A stretch of 64,000 nt of DNA from Streptomyces sp. NBC_01591 (GTDB lineage: Bacteria; Actinomycetota; Actinomycetes; Streptomycetales; Streptomycetaceae), in NCBI RefSeq assembly GCF_035918155.1, contig NZ_CP109327.1, positions 5,518,001 to 5,582,000 on the forward strand. The letters run 5' to 3'. Below are positions 1-7,858 of the stretch, piece after piece. The notes under the pieces are model-generated. The model was not told the DNA's origin and did not search any database. It worked only from the letters and a program-made list of their open reading frames with translations. A program made the position numbers and the translations under genes. Each line of letters opens with the position of its first letter. Position 1 is the stretch's first letter.

Positions 1-1
1 A

Positions 2-58
2 GGCCGCAAGAAGAACCGGCGCGTGGAGGTCTCCTTCCCGCGCGGTACGTCTTCCTGA
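2..58 (+). CDS. 3' end of an OmpA-family C-terminal domain protein (partial)
   Basis: Only the last 18 codons are in the window, in frame 2, ending at TGA 56-58. The residues GRKKNRRVEVSF resemble the end of OmpA/MotB-type peptidoglycan-binding domains, where an NRRVE motif is typical. The gene runs in from the left edge. A strong hairpin follows it. The assignment rests on a dozen residues, so it is tentative. Confidence 0.45.
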   Translation, partial: GRKKNRRVEVSFPRGTSS

Positions 59-74
59 GGACCCGCGCCACAGC

Positions 75-116
75 AAGGGCCCGGCACCGCGAGCGCATCG
101 CGGTGCCGGGCCCTTT
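75..116. terminator. Strong hairpin terminator
   Basis: Arms AAGGGCCCGGCACCGCG and CGCGGTGCCGGGCCCTTT pair perfectly around a 7-nt loop. It lies between two converging genes (OmpA-like, rightward; DUF397, leftward), so it can serve both. The A and T flanks give short U tracts in either direction. Confidence 0.85.
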
Positions 117-122
117 GCGCGC

Positions 123-314
123 TTACAGCAGGTGGTCGGCCTTGCCGGCCTTGATGTCGCGGATCATCTGTTGGAGTGCTTCGCGGCTGTCGACGAGGTA
201 ACGATCCTCCTCGCCGCGAATGGCGATGAACCCGTTGCCTTCTATATCTGTGCCGAGCCTGAAGCAGTTGTTTCCCTCGCCGCAGTACGGCTCTTCCCAG
301 TTGATCTCGGACAT
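123..314 (-). CDS. DUF397-like small protein
   Basis: The product is 63 aa, beginning MSEINWEEPYCGEGNNCF and ending in a KAGKADHLL tail. The pattern of W, paired Cys/Asn-Cys and a late hydrophobic helix resembles the DUF397 group of actinomycete proteins that pair with XRE/DUF5753 regulators. The start is supported by an AAGGA ribosome-binding site about ten bases upstream. It is the downstream gene of the pair, 11 nt after the regulator's stop codon. DUF397 proteins often act as antagonists of the partner regulator (the BldB/WhiJ-like logic). That role here is inferred from family and position. Confidence 0.75.
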   Translation of the reverse strand: MSEINWEEPYCGEGNNCFRLGTDIEGNGFIAIRGEEDRYLVDSREALQQMIRDIKAGKADHLL

Positions 315-325
315 GCTGAACGTCC

Positions 326-1177
326 TTAAAGTTGGCGGGAGATGGCGCGAATGAAGTCCCGAGAGTCGACGGAAGGCAGCGAGGCGTCCTCCATCCAGTC
401 CAGGTGTGCGCGGTATTTGGTCAGCTGCGCATCCGCGTGCATGAACTCGGGGCCGTGAGCTGAATCGAGCTGCACGGTGTCGAGTTGGGGCACGACACCG
501 TGGGCATAGAGAAGTGCGTGCCCGGCTCCGGGGAACGCGCCTCGGTCCACCGGAATCACCCGCACATCGATGTGCTCGCGTTCTGACATCTCGCACAGAT
601 GTAGCAGCTGCTCGCGCGTGACATCCCGCCCTCCGAACTGCATGCGCAGGGCGGCTTCGTGGACGTAGCCCACATAGTCGATGGGGGCTTCGCGGTCGAG
701 CACCTGTTGCCGTTCCATGCGGTGTGCGACCCGCAGTTCGATCTCCAGGCGGGACAGCTCGGGCAGAACGGCGCCGAACACTGCACGGGCGTACCCGTCG
801 GTGTGGAGGAGGCCGGGAAGGTGGACGGTCTGCGCAGTACGGATGCGCGTTGCGTGCCATTCAAGTTCGGCGATGTCCAGGAGGCCGGACGGGAGTGTGC
901 CCCTGTACTGCTCCCACCACCCACGTTCGCGCTGCTCGGCCATCTCGGCAAGCGCATCGACGTAAAGAGCTTCGGCGCAGGCGTAGTTGCAGGCCAAGGT
1001 GCGAACGCGAGCGGGCGTAATCGGGCGGACCCCGCCTTCCATGTTGGAGATCTTCGTCCGGTCGATGCCCAGTAGCCCGGCCGCGTATGAGGTAGTTGCC
1101 TCGGCTGCGACGCGCATCTTGCGCAGTTCAGCGCCGAGCCGCTTCTGGCGCTCTGTCGGAGTGGAACTGCTCGGCAT
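326..1177 (-). CDS. XRE-family regulator with DUF5753 domain
   Basis: 283 aa. An N-terminal helix-turn-helix (about residues 15-70, with ELRKMRVAAEATTSYAAG and an IDRTKISNMEGG recognition segment) is followed by a long DUF5753 region containing GLLHTDGYARAV and an R-V-I-P-V-D segment. This is the standard actinomycete XRE regulator that travels with DUF397. The ATG at 1177 puts the HTH at the usual distance; the open frame continues upstream to 1261 but those residues look non-coding. It forms a two-gene unit with the DUF397 gene. A perfect 16-bp palindrome 67 bp upstream may be its own operator. Confidence 0.9.
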   Translation of the reverse strand: MPSSSTPTERQKRLGAELRKMRVAAEATTSYAAGLLGIDRTKISNMEGGVRPITPARVRTLACNYACAEALYVDALAEMAEQRERGWWEQYRGTLPSGLLDIAELEWHATRIRTAQTVHLPGLLHTDGYARAVFGAVLPELSRLEIELRVAHRMERQQVLDREAPIDYVGYVHEAALRMQFGGRDVTREQLLHLCEMSEREHIDVRVIPVDRGAFPGAGHALLYAHGVVPQLDTVQLDSAHGPEFMHADAQLTKYRAHLDWMEDASLPSVDSRDFIRAISRQL

Positions 1178-1243
1178 AGGCCCTCTCTTCCACGGACTGT
1201 GGGAACAGTCTGCCGCTGCGGTGGGCGCCCAGTCCAACACGTG

Positions 1244-1259
1244 GGAGGCAATTGCCTCC
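1244..1259. promoter_or_regulatory. Perfect 16-bp palindrome, candidate operator of the XRE gene
   Basis: GGAGGCAATTGCCTCC is a perfect inverted repeat with no spacer, in the 320-bp divergent region (1178-1497) between the XRE regulator and the ATPase-like gene. Nothing else in this gap looks coding. Immediately right, 1294-1304 reads TTAGGTTAGGC, one half of an actinomycete iron-box-like sequence; the second half is not present. Confidence 0.55.
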
Positions 1260-1497
1260 AACTCGGCGACACATGTACCAATGCTGCGCTACGTTAGGTT
1301 AGGCACCGCTCACGCAGCGCCGACGAGCCGGAAGTGCATCACGCGGTCCTGCCCGCAACCTCCTGCCCTGGGAGGGGCGGTCCCGCGTCAGGGAGACAGG
1401 CCACTGCTCGTCCACAACACAACAACGTGAGCCACTCGTGCGCGCTCATGCGAAAGAGAGACACCGCCAACTCGCCACCCGCATCAGGGGAGTCACC

Positions 1498-2046
1498 ATG
1501 CATTCATCTCCGATTGCCGCACTCTGTCCGGCCGCCGCCGAGACACGTACGCCGGTCCCGTATCCGCACCCCACCCTGCAAACGAACCCGCAGCCGTACC
1601 CCCAGCCGCACCCCCAGCCCTATCTACGCCCGAAGGGCCACTCCGGGCGTGGCCTCGGGCTGAGCTTCACGTTGCCCGGGGACGTCCGCAGTGCGTTCAT
1701 CGGCCGGACCGTGGTGGCCACCGCGCTGGAGGCGCACGGGCTCGCCCGGTACGTCTGGCCGGCCACGCACGTTGTCGACGAGCTGGTCGCGGTCACCGCC
1801 AGAATGAGCCCGGGGAGGGAGCTCTATGTATCCCTGCGTCACCGGGACGACGCCGTACGCCTCCTCGTCTGGGACCAGCACCCGCACCATGCCGACCCGG
1901 ACATGGCGGCCCTCTGCGAAACGCGGCGTCGGCGGGCGCTCTGGCTGCTGGCGGCTGTTGTGGACGACTGGGGCGGGGAGTGGGGCGCCAGCGAGGCGAA
2001 CCCGCCGCAGCGAGGTACCAAGTCGTGGGTGCAACTGCCGCGCTGA
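1498..2046 (+). CDS. Degenerate RsbW/HATPase-like ATP-binding protein
   Basis: 182 aa. After a Pro/Gln-rich N-terminus (residues 20-45, repeats of PQPYPQPH type) comes a fold resembling the GHKL anti-sigma-factor kinases of Streptomyces: a helix with HVVDELVAVTARMSPG followed by ELYVSLRHRDDAVRLLVWD. In active members the helix carries an E-x-x-x-N motif; here the Asn position is missing (DELVAVTAR), so ATP binding may be lost. An AGGGGAG site precedes the ATG. Two decayed relatives of this same gene occur at 3478 and 9511, so it belongs to a locally duplicated family. Confidence 0.7.
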   Translation: MHSSPIAALCPAAAETRTPVPYPHPTLQTNPQPYPQPHPQPYLRPKGHSGRGLGLSFTLPGDVRSAFIGRTVVATALEAHGLARYVWPATHVVDELVAVTARMSPGRELYVSLRHRDDAVRLLVWDQHPHHADPDMAALCETRRRRALWLLAAVVDDWGGEWGASEANPPQRGTKSWVQLPR

Positions 2047-2206
2047 GTCGCGGATCCGGGTCACGGGGTGGAGCGGTGGGCCTTGCCGGTCGCCCACCCC
2101 GTCCACCTCCCAGCAGGCTGCTTGAGGCAGGTTCCGTGCCGAGATAACGTTGCGAGCACGTCAACGATGTTGACTTCGTCTCAACTCTGCAGGGGGAGAT
2201 TCGCGC

Positions 2207-2647
2207 ATGCTCAAGTCCCGGGTTGCCACCGTCTTTGGTGCCGTCGCCGCAGCCACCATGCTCACCATGACCACAGCCTCCGCGGTGGACGGCCACGAGC
2301 GGGCCACCGGCCTCAGTGGTCCCGGCTGGGACGAATTCGAGTGCGCGGACCAAGTCGACTCTCGGTCCTGCTTCTTCCATGACGGCGACTGGTTCGCGAT
2401 CGAAGACACGGACGCGGACGGTCACTCCGCTGTCGTCAAGTGGTGGGTCACCTCCGCTTTCGACGAAAACGCCCCCAAGCTCCGCTCGGGATACATCTGG
2501 AACATCGACGGCAACAACACCCTCCGGTACAAGAACAAGGATCTTCCGGAGAACGAGTACGTCTGGTTCCAGACCTGCACGGGCGAATGGAGCACCCACA
2601 AGCTCACCTCCGGAAGCTGCTCCCTGACGACGGTTGCGCTCGCCTGA
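2207..2647 (+). CDS. Small secreted protein, function unknown
   Basis: 146 aa with a clear Sec signal peptide: MLKSRVATVFGAVAAATMLT then an ASA-V cleavage site near residue 27. The mature part has four cysteines (ECAD, RSCFF, QTCTG, GSCSL), suggesting two disulfides, and many Trp and Asp residues. I do not recognise a family. An AGGGGGAG site lies 8 nt before the ATG. It stands alone, preceded by a 160-bp gap with no visible gene. Confidence 0.75.
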   Translation: MLKSRVATVFGAVAAATMLTMTTASAVDGHERATGLSGPGWDEFECADQVDSRSCFFHDGDWFAIEDTDADGHSAVVKWWVTSAFDENAPKLRSGYIWNIDGNNTLRYKNKDLPENEYVWFQTCTGEWSTHKLTSGSCSLTTVALA

Positions 2648-2735
2648 GAGGCCCTGGCCTCGATCTTTCATGGCGGCCTGCCGGTGGGCGGGCCGCGTGG
2701 GGAGGCGATCGGCTTTCGGCGCCGCAGTCGGTCGT

Positions 2736-3428
2736 CTACTGCGGCTGGGACGCGATCTGGATCAGGTTGCCGCAGGTGTCGTCGAAGACGGCGGTGGTGA
2801 CGGGGCCCATCCCCACGGGCTCCTGGGTGAAGCGGACGCCGAGGCCGCGCAGGCGCTCGTACTCCGCGTGCACGTCGTCGACGGCGAACTGGGCCAGCGG
2901 GATGCCGTCCTTGGTGAGCGTGTCGCGGTAGGGCCTGACGGCCGGGTGGCCGGCGGGTTCCAGGAGGAGTTCGGTGCCGCCGGGCTCGTCGGGCGAGACG
3001 ACGGTCAGCCACCGGTCTTTCTCGCCCAGCGGGACGTCGTGCTTCTTCACGAAGCCGAGGATCTCGGTGTAGAAGCGCAGGGCCTCGGCCTGGTCGTCGA
3101 CGAAGATGCTGGTCAGGCGGATCTTCATGGGGGTGCTCTCTTTCGATCCGGAGGTGTCGGGCGCGGGCCATCGCTCGGTGATCTGCCGCAGCGGGGCCGT
3201 ATTCAGGTCGTGGAACTTGTAGCGGCCCTCCCGCCTGGTCTCGACCAGTCCGGCGGCTTCCAGCACGGCGAGGTGCTGGGACACCGCCTGGCGTGAGATG
3301 CCGAGCTGATGCTTCATGCTCAGTCGCGAGCAGATCTCGAAGAGTGTCTGTCCGGACTTGTCCGTGAGCTCGTCGAGGATGCAGCGGCGGGTGGGGTCGG
3401 CCAATGCTTTGAAAAGGTCGTCGGCCAT
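2736..3428 (-). CDS. ArsR-type HTH fused to a glyoxalase/VOC domain
   Basis: 230 aa in one uninterrupted frame. Residues 1-90 are a winged-helix ArsR-like domain (FKALADPTRRCILDEL, SRQAVSQHLAVLEAAGLV, RREGRYKFH). Residues 101-230 are a VOC fold (TSIFVDDQAEALRFYTEILGF, FDDTCGNLIQI). In related gene pairs these are often two polypeptides. Here Met101 (3128) could be an internal start, but no stop separates the domains. The sensor domain may directly tune DNA binding. The promoter and operator overlap immediately upstream and the mRNA is probably leaderless. Confidence 0.85.
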   Translation of the reverse strand: MADDLFKALADPTRRCILDELTDKSGQTLFEICSRLSMKHQLGISRQAVSQHLAVLEAAGLVETRREGRYKFHDLNTAPLRQITERWPAPDTSGSKESTPMKIRLTSIFVDDQAEALRFYTEILGFVKKHDVPLGEKDRWLTVVSPDEPGGTELLLEPAGHPAVRPYRDTLTKDGIPLAQFAVDDVHAEYERLRGLGVRFTQEPVGMGPVTTAVFDDTCGNLIQIASQPQ

Positions 3429-3434
3429 GCCTGC

Positions 3435-3464
3435 AGGATAGGCAAGTGCTCGCTTGCCTATCAA
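3435..3464 (-). promoter_or_regulatory. Promoter with embedded inverted-repeat operator of the ArsR-VOC gene
   Basis: Read on the minus strand: TTGATA, an 18-bp spacer, TATCCT, then six bases and the ATG. The inverted repeat GATAGGCAAG / CTTGCCTATC (3437-3446 and 3453-3462) fills the spacer and overlaps both hexamers. A dimeric ArsR protein bound here would block polymerase, giving autorepression. With only six bases between the -10 and ATG the transcript should be leaderless. Confidence 0.75.
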
Positions 3465-3477
3465 GCTGCAACGCGCC

Positions 3478-3690
3478 GCGCCCTCTGCGAGACGCGGCGT
3501 CGGCGGGCGCTCTGGCTGCTGTCGGCCGTGGTGGACGACTGGGGCGGGGAGTGGGGCGCCGGCGACCTCGATGCGTACGAGCTCATGCGCGGCGTCGGTA
3601 ACCTCTGCATCGGCGCGGACAGCGATATCCGCTACGACGCACGCCACATGGTGGAACTCCTCGTCGCAGGGCTACGTCGGCCACACCACT
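3478..3690 (+). pseudogene. Chimeric remnant: ATPase-like fragment joined to a TetR tail
   Basis: Bases 3478-3565 match 1913-1998 of the ATPase-like gene with few differences (peptide CETRRRRALWLLSAVVDDWG in the same frame). The frame then continues as DAYELMRGVGNLCIGAD and RYDARHMVELLVAGLRRP, which looks like the C-terminus of a TetR-family regulator. No start or upstream halves of either gene are present. This is two broken gene ends joined together. It is not the tail of the intact TetR gene that follows. Confidence 0.65.
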
Positions 3691-3814
3691 GACCTCGGCG
3701 ACATCGCGCGTGCGGCTCTGCCAGAACGCCGGACTCAAGCGGCTTGGCCAAGGCCGGCGGTGGTCGGGTCCTGCTCGCGCAGCGAGGCGAAGTCACCGCA
3801 CTAGGGTGGTCCGC

Positions 3815-4501
3815 ATGGACCGCATGCAGGATGGAAAGCCCCGTAGAACCGCGGCGCGTGGCAGCTACGCCGTGGGTGACGAGCGCCGTGCCCGGATTCT
3901 GGACGCCGCTGTCGAGCACTTCGCGCAGTGGGGGTTCCATGCCTCGTCGCTCGCGCGGATCGCGAAGGACGTGGGGATCACGCAGGGTGGGCTGCTGCAC
4001 CACTTCCGCAGCAAGGAGGATCTGCTGATCTCGGTGCTGCGGCGGACCGACGAGCAGGGCGGGGAGCGGCTCTTCGTGCGCGAGCCGCAGTCCGCCGTCG
4101 AGACCTTTCAGACACTGCTCGACCTCGCGGCGTACAACGCCGAACGGCCGGGCCGCACCAAGATGTTCAACGCGCTGGTGGGGGAGGCGGGCGAGCGGGG
4201 CCACCCCGCGCACGACTTCTTCGTCGGCCGCTACCGCATGGTCCTCGAGGAGATCGGCAAGGAGCTTCGGGACGCCGTCGAGCGTGGTGAGGTCAAGCCC
4301 GACACCGACCCGGCGGCGCTGGCCGCGGAGATCGCGGCGGTGATGGACGGGCTGCAGCTGCAGTGGGCGCTCGCCCCGGAGACGTACGACATGGTCGGGC
4401 GGCTGCGTGCCTACTTCGACCGGTTGCTGCGGTCGGTGACGGTGGACGGGGCGGGGCTGCCGGAACGGTCCGGTGGCGAGGAGGACCGGTCGGAGAGCTG
4501 A
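3815..4501 (+). CDS. TetR-family transcriptional regulator
   Basis: 228 aa. Residues 15-65 hold the HTH: RRARILDAAVEHFAQWGF, SLARIAKDVGITQGGLLHHF. The C-terminal ligand domain is all-helical (FQTLLDLAAYNAERPG, MVGRLRAYFDRLL). The ATG at 3815 is preceded by TAGGGT with an 8-base gap, so the mRNA may be leaderless. It converges on the carboxylesterase operon (4524-9142). A regulator of that operon is plausible by position, but no shared operator was identified. Confidence 0.88.
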   Translation: MDRMQDGKPRRTAARGSYAVGDERRARILDAAVEHFAQWGFHASSLARIAKDVGITQGGLLHHFRSKEDLLISVLRRTDEQGGERLFVREPQSAVETFQTLLDLAAYNAERPGRTKMFNALVGEAGERGHPAHDFFVGRYRMVLEEIGKELRDAVERGEVKPDTDPAALAAEIAAVMDGLQLQWALAPETYDMVGRLRAYFDRLLRSVTVDGAGLPERSGGEEDRSES

Positions 4502-4528
4502 CCGGCCCGCCTCGCCGTTCGGGTCAGC
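4497..4528. terminator. Short hairpin between converging genes
   Basis: GCTGACC (4497-4503) pairs with GGTCAGC (4522-4528), overlapping both stop codons of the TetR and carboxylesterase genes. There is no T tract. It is a weak bidirectional terminator at best. Confidence 0.35.
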
Positions 4529-5981
4529 CCAGCCAGATCTCGCGGACCGGGCCCAGGGGGTCGGACTCGGTGTGCGGTTCGGCGTCCCAGATCATCGTGG
4601 AGCGCTGTGAGGTGGTGTAGCGCGGCCAGCCGGCACCCGGGTCGAGATCGGTCACGAAGGCGACCCAGGCGGAGTGCATGGCGTCGGTCAAGCGCTGCGG
4701 CGGGTTCTCGCCCAGAGCGGCGGTGACTCCTTCGGCGTCGGCGGGCAGGCCGAAGACGAAGGGCAGGTCGAGGCAGTGGCTGGCCAGGCCCGCGTAGATC
4801 GCGGCGGTGGACGTGTACTCGAACTGGTAGAGCCAGGTGGGAAGTTGGCGGGCGGCGCGGGCCTCGGTGATGGCGAGGGAGGGGGCGCGGAAGGTGGTGT
4901 CGGTGGCCGCCTGGCCGAGAAGGGCGCCCGGCGTTTCCTTGTTGAGGTCGAGGAAGCGCTGGGTGCGGTCCGGGTCCAGGCCCATGGCGGCCAGTGCGGC
5001 GCGCAGCATCTCCTCGCCGCCGTCCGGGGCGGGCATGAGGTTGAACTCGTGGGAGGTGAAGCCGAGCATCAGCGAGGTGCCGGTGCCCGCGTCGCCGGTG
5101 GTGAGAGCGTCCATGACCGGGGCGGGGATCAGCTCGCCGTCGGCGAAGGGGGCGAGGACGACCAGCGGCAGCGACTCGCGCTCGGGGCCGGGCGCGTTCA
5201 ACGCGTCCATGAGGGCGAGGTGTTCGTCGTCAGACTTGTCGCGGAGCGCGGCGGCGGTCGCCGGGGCTCCGGTCCGCTCGGTGAACAGGCGGGAGATGGT
5301 CAGCGCCATGTCACGCCCCTGCGGCTGCATCACCGCTCCGGACACCGAGATCGCGCCCCGGAACAGGCCCTGCGCGGCAGGCGTCGCGAGCAGTGTCTGG
5401 ACCGCGCCGCCGCCCGCCGACTGACCCGCGACGGTCACCTTGGACGGATCGCCGCCGAAGGCCGCGATGTTGTCACGCACCCACTGAAGGGCCGCGATCC
5501 AGTCGAGCACGCCACGGTTGTCGGGCGCGTCCGCCAGGTGCAGGAAGCCCTCGATGCCCAGCCGGTAACCGAACGAGACCACGATCACGCCGTCCCGGTT
5601 GAAGGCCGCCCCGTCGTACCAGGGGCTGGCCGCAGAACCGGCCACGTAACCGCCGCCGTGGATCCACACCAGGACCGGGAGACCGCTCCCGGCAGGGGAG
5701 GTGACGTCCGGGGTGAACACATTCAGGTTGAGGATCGACTCGCCCGGAACGGTCGGCTCGGGAATGGTCGTGACCTCGCCGAACGGACGGCGCTGAGCGG
5801 TCGGCCCGTACGCCGTCGCGTCCATCACCTCGGTCCACGGCTCAGGCGGAACCGGAGCCGCGAACCGCAGCTCACCGACCGGCGGTGCGGCGTACGGGAT
5901 GCCGAGGAACCGCACCCCACTCTCGCGGCGCTCGCCGCGCACGGGGCCGCTGCTGGTCAGGACGGTGGGGCCGGTGGTCAT
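4524..5981 (-). CDS. Type B carboxylesterase
   Basis: 485 aa alpha/beta hydrolase, usual length for the carboxylesterase/para-nitrobenzyl esterase family. Visible: FLGIPYAAPPVGELRF near residues 25-40, the oxyanion-hole HGGG at 108-111, the nucleophile in GQSAGG (Ser188), and a late HCLDLPFVFG carrying the probable catalytic His. No signal peptide, so it is cytoplasmic. It is third in a leftward operon after an MFS transporter and a GH3 glycosidase, 57 nt downstream of the latter. I infer removal of acyl or aryl ester groups from imported glycosides. Confidence 0.92.
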   Translation of the reverse strand: MTTGPTVLTSSGPVRGERRESGVRFLGIPYAAPPVGELRFAAPVPPEPWTEVMDATAYGPTAQRRPFGEVTTIPEPTVPGESILNLNVFTPDVTSPAGSGLPVLVWIHGGGYVAGSAASPWYDGAAFNRDGVIVVSFGYRLGIEGFLHLADAPDNRGVLDWIAALQWVRDNIAAFGGDPSKVTVAGQSAGGGAVQTLLATPAAQGLFRGAISVSGAVMQPQGRDMALTISRLFTERTGAPATAAALRDKSDDEHLALMDALNAPGPERESLPLVVLAPFADGELIPAPVMDALTTGDAGTGTSLMLGFTSHEFNLMPAPDGGEEMLRAALAAMGLDPDRTQRFLDLNKETPGALLGQAATDTTFRAPSLAITEARAARQLPTWLYQFEYTSTAAIYAGLASHCLDLPFVFGLPADAEGVTAALGENPPQRLTDAMHSAWVAFVTDLDPGAGWPRYTTSQRSTMIWDAEPHTESDPLGPVREIWLG

Positions 5982-6038
5982 CAGGGGTGGCTCCTGCTCT
6001 GTGGGGCGGAGGGTGGGAATCCGGGTGTCCGAAGCGTC

Positions 6039-7820
6039 TCAGAGGTCCAGTCCGGCCCCGAAGGGGAAGACCGGATCGGCCGTGTCGTGGGGCACGTCGG
6101 ACCGGGACGCCTCGACAGCGGCCATCGAGCGCGGCAGCTCGTACGGCAGCCGGCCCTCCGCCCTGGCCCGCCCGAACGCCACGTCGAGCAGCGCCTCGTC
6201 GCTCGCGCCGAAGTCGACGATCAGCGCCGCCGCCCGCTCGGCGATCTCCGGGATGACGGCGGGCCGCTCCAGGTTCAGACAGACGACGGTCGGTACGGCG
6301 TCGAGGAGGTCCAGGACCGGCCTCAGCTCCTCCTCGGTGAAGTCCAGGCGCCCGGAGTGGAAGAGCTGTTCGAACTTGCCCTCCCGGAACTCGTACGGGG
6401 TGAACAGGCGCAGCACCGCGAGGTCCGCGTCCGCAGGGGCGTCCACCAGCTCGCCGAACCGGGCCGCGATCCGCGCGTCGAGCCCTTCGACGTACAGCTT
6501 CGGACGCTTGCCGACAACCGGCAGTGTCCGCTCGTGGTTGACCAGGACGGTGAGTGAGCGGCGCTGGGCCAACTGGCCGGCCGCGCGGAACTCGCTGTTG
6601 CCGACGATCTCCTCGGCCGCGTCGGGGTCGACGTACGGGCTGTCGAAGAGGCCGAGGACGAACTTCTCGCGCAGCAGACGTCGTACGGAGCGGTCGATGC
6701 GGTCCTCGGAGAGGCGGCCGGAGCGGACCAGGTCGACGATCACTTCGGGGCAGGACTCGCCGCCGAACTGGTCGGCGCCCGCGTCGATCGCCTTCGCGGC
6801 GCGTTCGGCGACGGTCAGGTGCTCGACGCCCCAGGCGCGGGCCTGGTGCATCTCGCCGAAGATCGGCTCGTCGTTGAGCAGGCCCCAGTCGGTGCAGACG
6901 ATGCCGCCGAAGCCGAGCTGTTCGCGCAACAGCCCTGTGATCACGCCCTTGTTGAAGCCGAAGCCGACCTCTTCCCAGTCGGTGCCGACCGGCTGGCCGT
7001 AGTACGGCATCATCTGCGAGGCGCCGGCCGCGATGGCCGCCTTGAACGGGGCCAGGTGGTGCTCGCGCATTCCGCCCGGGTAGATCTGCTCCTTGCCGTG
7101 CGGGAAGTGCGGGTCCTCGCCGTCCTTCTGCGGGCCGCCGCCGGGGAAGTGCTTGACCATGGTGGCCACGCTGTCCGGGCCGAGACGCTCGCCCTGGAAG
7201 CCGAGGACGTACGCCTGGACCAGCTCGGCGGTGAGTGCGGCGTCTGCGCCGAAGGTGCCCATCTGGCGGGACCAGCGGGGCTCGGTGGCCAGGTCGATCT
7301 GCGGGTGCAGGGCGACGCGGAGGCCGACCGCGAGGTATTCGCGGCGGGCGACGTCGGCGAAGCGGCGGACCAGTTCCGGGTCGCGGGTGGCGGCCAGGCC
7401 GGTCGCCTCGGGCCACACCGAGAAGGCACCGGCCTCGATGGAGGCGCCGATGTTCGCGGTGAAGGAGTGGCGGGGGTCGGTGGAGACGGTGACCGGGATG
7501 CCGAGACGGGTGCTCGCGGCCATCTCCTGGAGGGTGTTGTGCCACTCGGCCATCTGGCGTGGGCCCGCGGTGCCGAAGATGTTGAAGTGGCTCATGAGCT
7601 TGGAGCGCACCATGCCGGTGGTATCCGTGGGGGCCATGGAATCCTCGCCGGCCTCGACCGGGCGGCCATCGGGGTGCATGGTCAGCATGGTCTGGAAGAG
7701 CAGACCTGCCTTCTCCTCCAGGGTCATCCGGGAGACGAGGTCGGCGACGCGCGCGGAGGCGGGGAGGGACGGGTCCTGGTAGGGGTGGCCGTCGTTACGG
7801 GGGGTGGGGGTGGTGCTCAT
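6039..7820 (-). CDS. Glycoside hydrolase family 3 protein (beta-glucosidase/xylosidase type)
   Basis: 593 aa with the GH3 N-terminal TIM barrel and second domain. MTLEEKAGLLFQTM (32-45), a KHFPGGG motif (223-229) and the nucleophile Asp311 in IVCTDWGLLND are visible. The KHFPGGG and CTDWG forms fit beta-glucosidase/xylosidase members rather than NagZ, which carries a D-x-H loop. No signal peptide: intracellular. The start has a GGAG site, and the gene lies 38 nt after the MFS gene. It probably hydrolyses the sugar imported by that transporter. Confidence 0.92.
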   Translation of the reverse strand: MSTTPTPRNDGHPYQDPSLPASARVADLVSRMTLEEKAGLLFQTMLTMHPDGRPVEAGEDSMAPTDTTGMVRSKLMSHFNIFGTAGPRQMAEWHNTLQEMAASTRLGIPVTVSTDPRHSFTANIGASIEAGAFSVWPEATGLAATRDPELVRRFADVARREYLAVGLRVALHPQIDLATEPRWSRQMGTFGADAALTAELVQAYVLGFQGERLGPDSVATMVKHFPGGGPQKDGEDPHFPHGKEQIYPGGMREHHLAPFKAAIAAGASQMMPYYGQPVGTDWEEVGFGFNKGVITGLLREQLGFGGIVCTDWGLLNDEPIFGEMHQARAWGVEHLTVAERAAKAIDAGADQFGGESCPEVIVDLVRSGRLSEDRIDRSVRRLLREKFVLGLFDSPYVDPDAAEEIVGNSEFRAAGQLAQRRSLTVLVNHERTLPVVGKRPKLYVEGLDARIAARFGELVDAPADADLAVLRLFTPYEFREGKFEQLFHSGRLDFTEEELRPVLDLLDAVPTVVCLNLERPAVIPEIAERAAALIVDFGASDEALLDVAFGRARAEGRLPYELPRSMAAVEASRSDVPHDTADPVFPFGAGLDL

Positions 7821-7858
7821 GTGGTTCTCCAAAAGGGGGACCGGCCCGGCTGGGACGG

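Noticed and set aside
1178..1261. N-terminal extension of the XRE regulator
   Set aside because: The extra 28 residues have no family similarity and ATG 1177 gives the standard HTH spacing.
1294..1313. Complete iron box
   Set aside because: Only the left half TTAGGTTAGGC matches; the right half does not.
4674..6557. 627-codon plus-strand frame opposite the esterase and GH3 genes
   Set aside because: It spans two real minus-strand genes and their gap, with no domain of its own.
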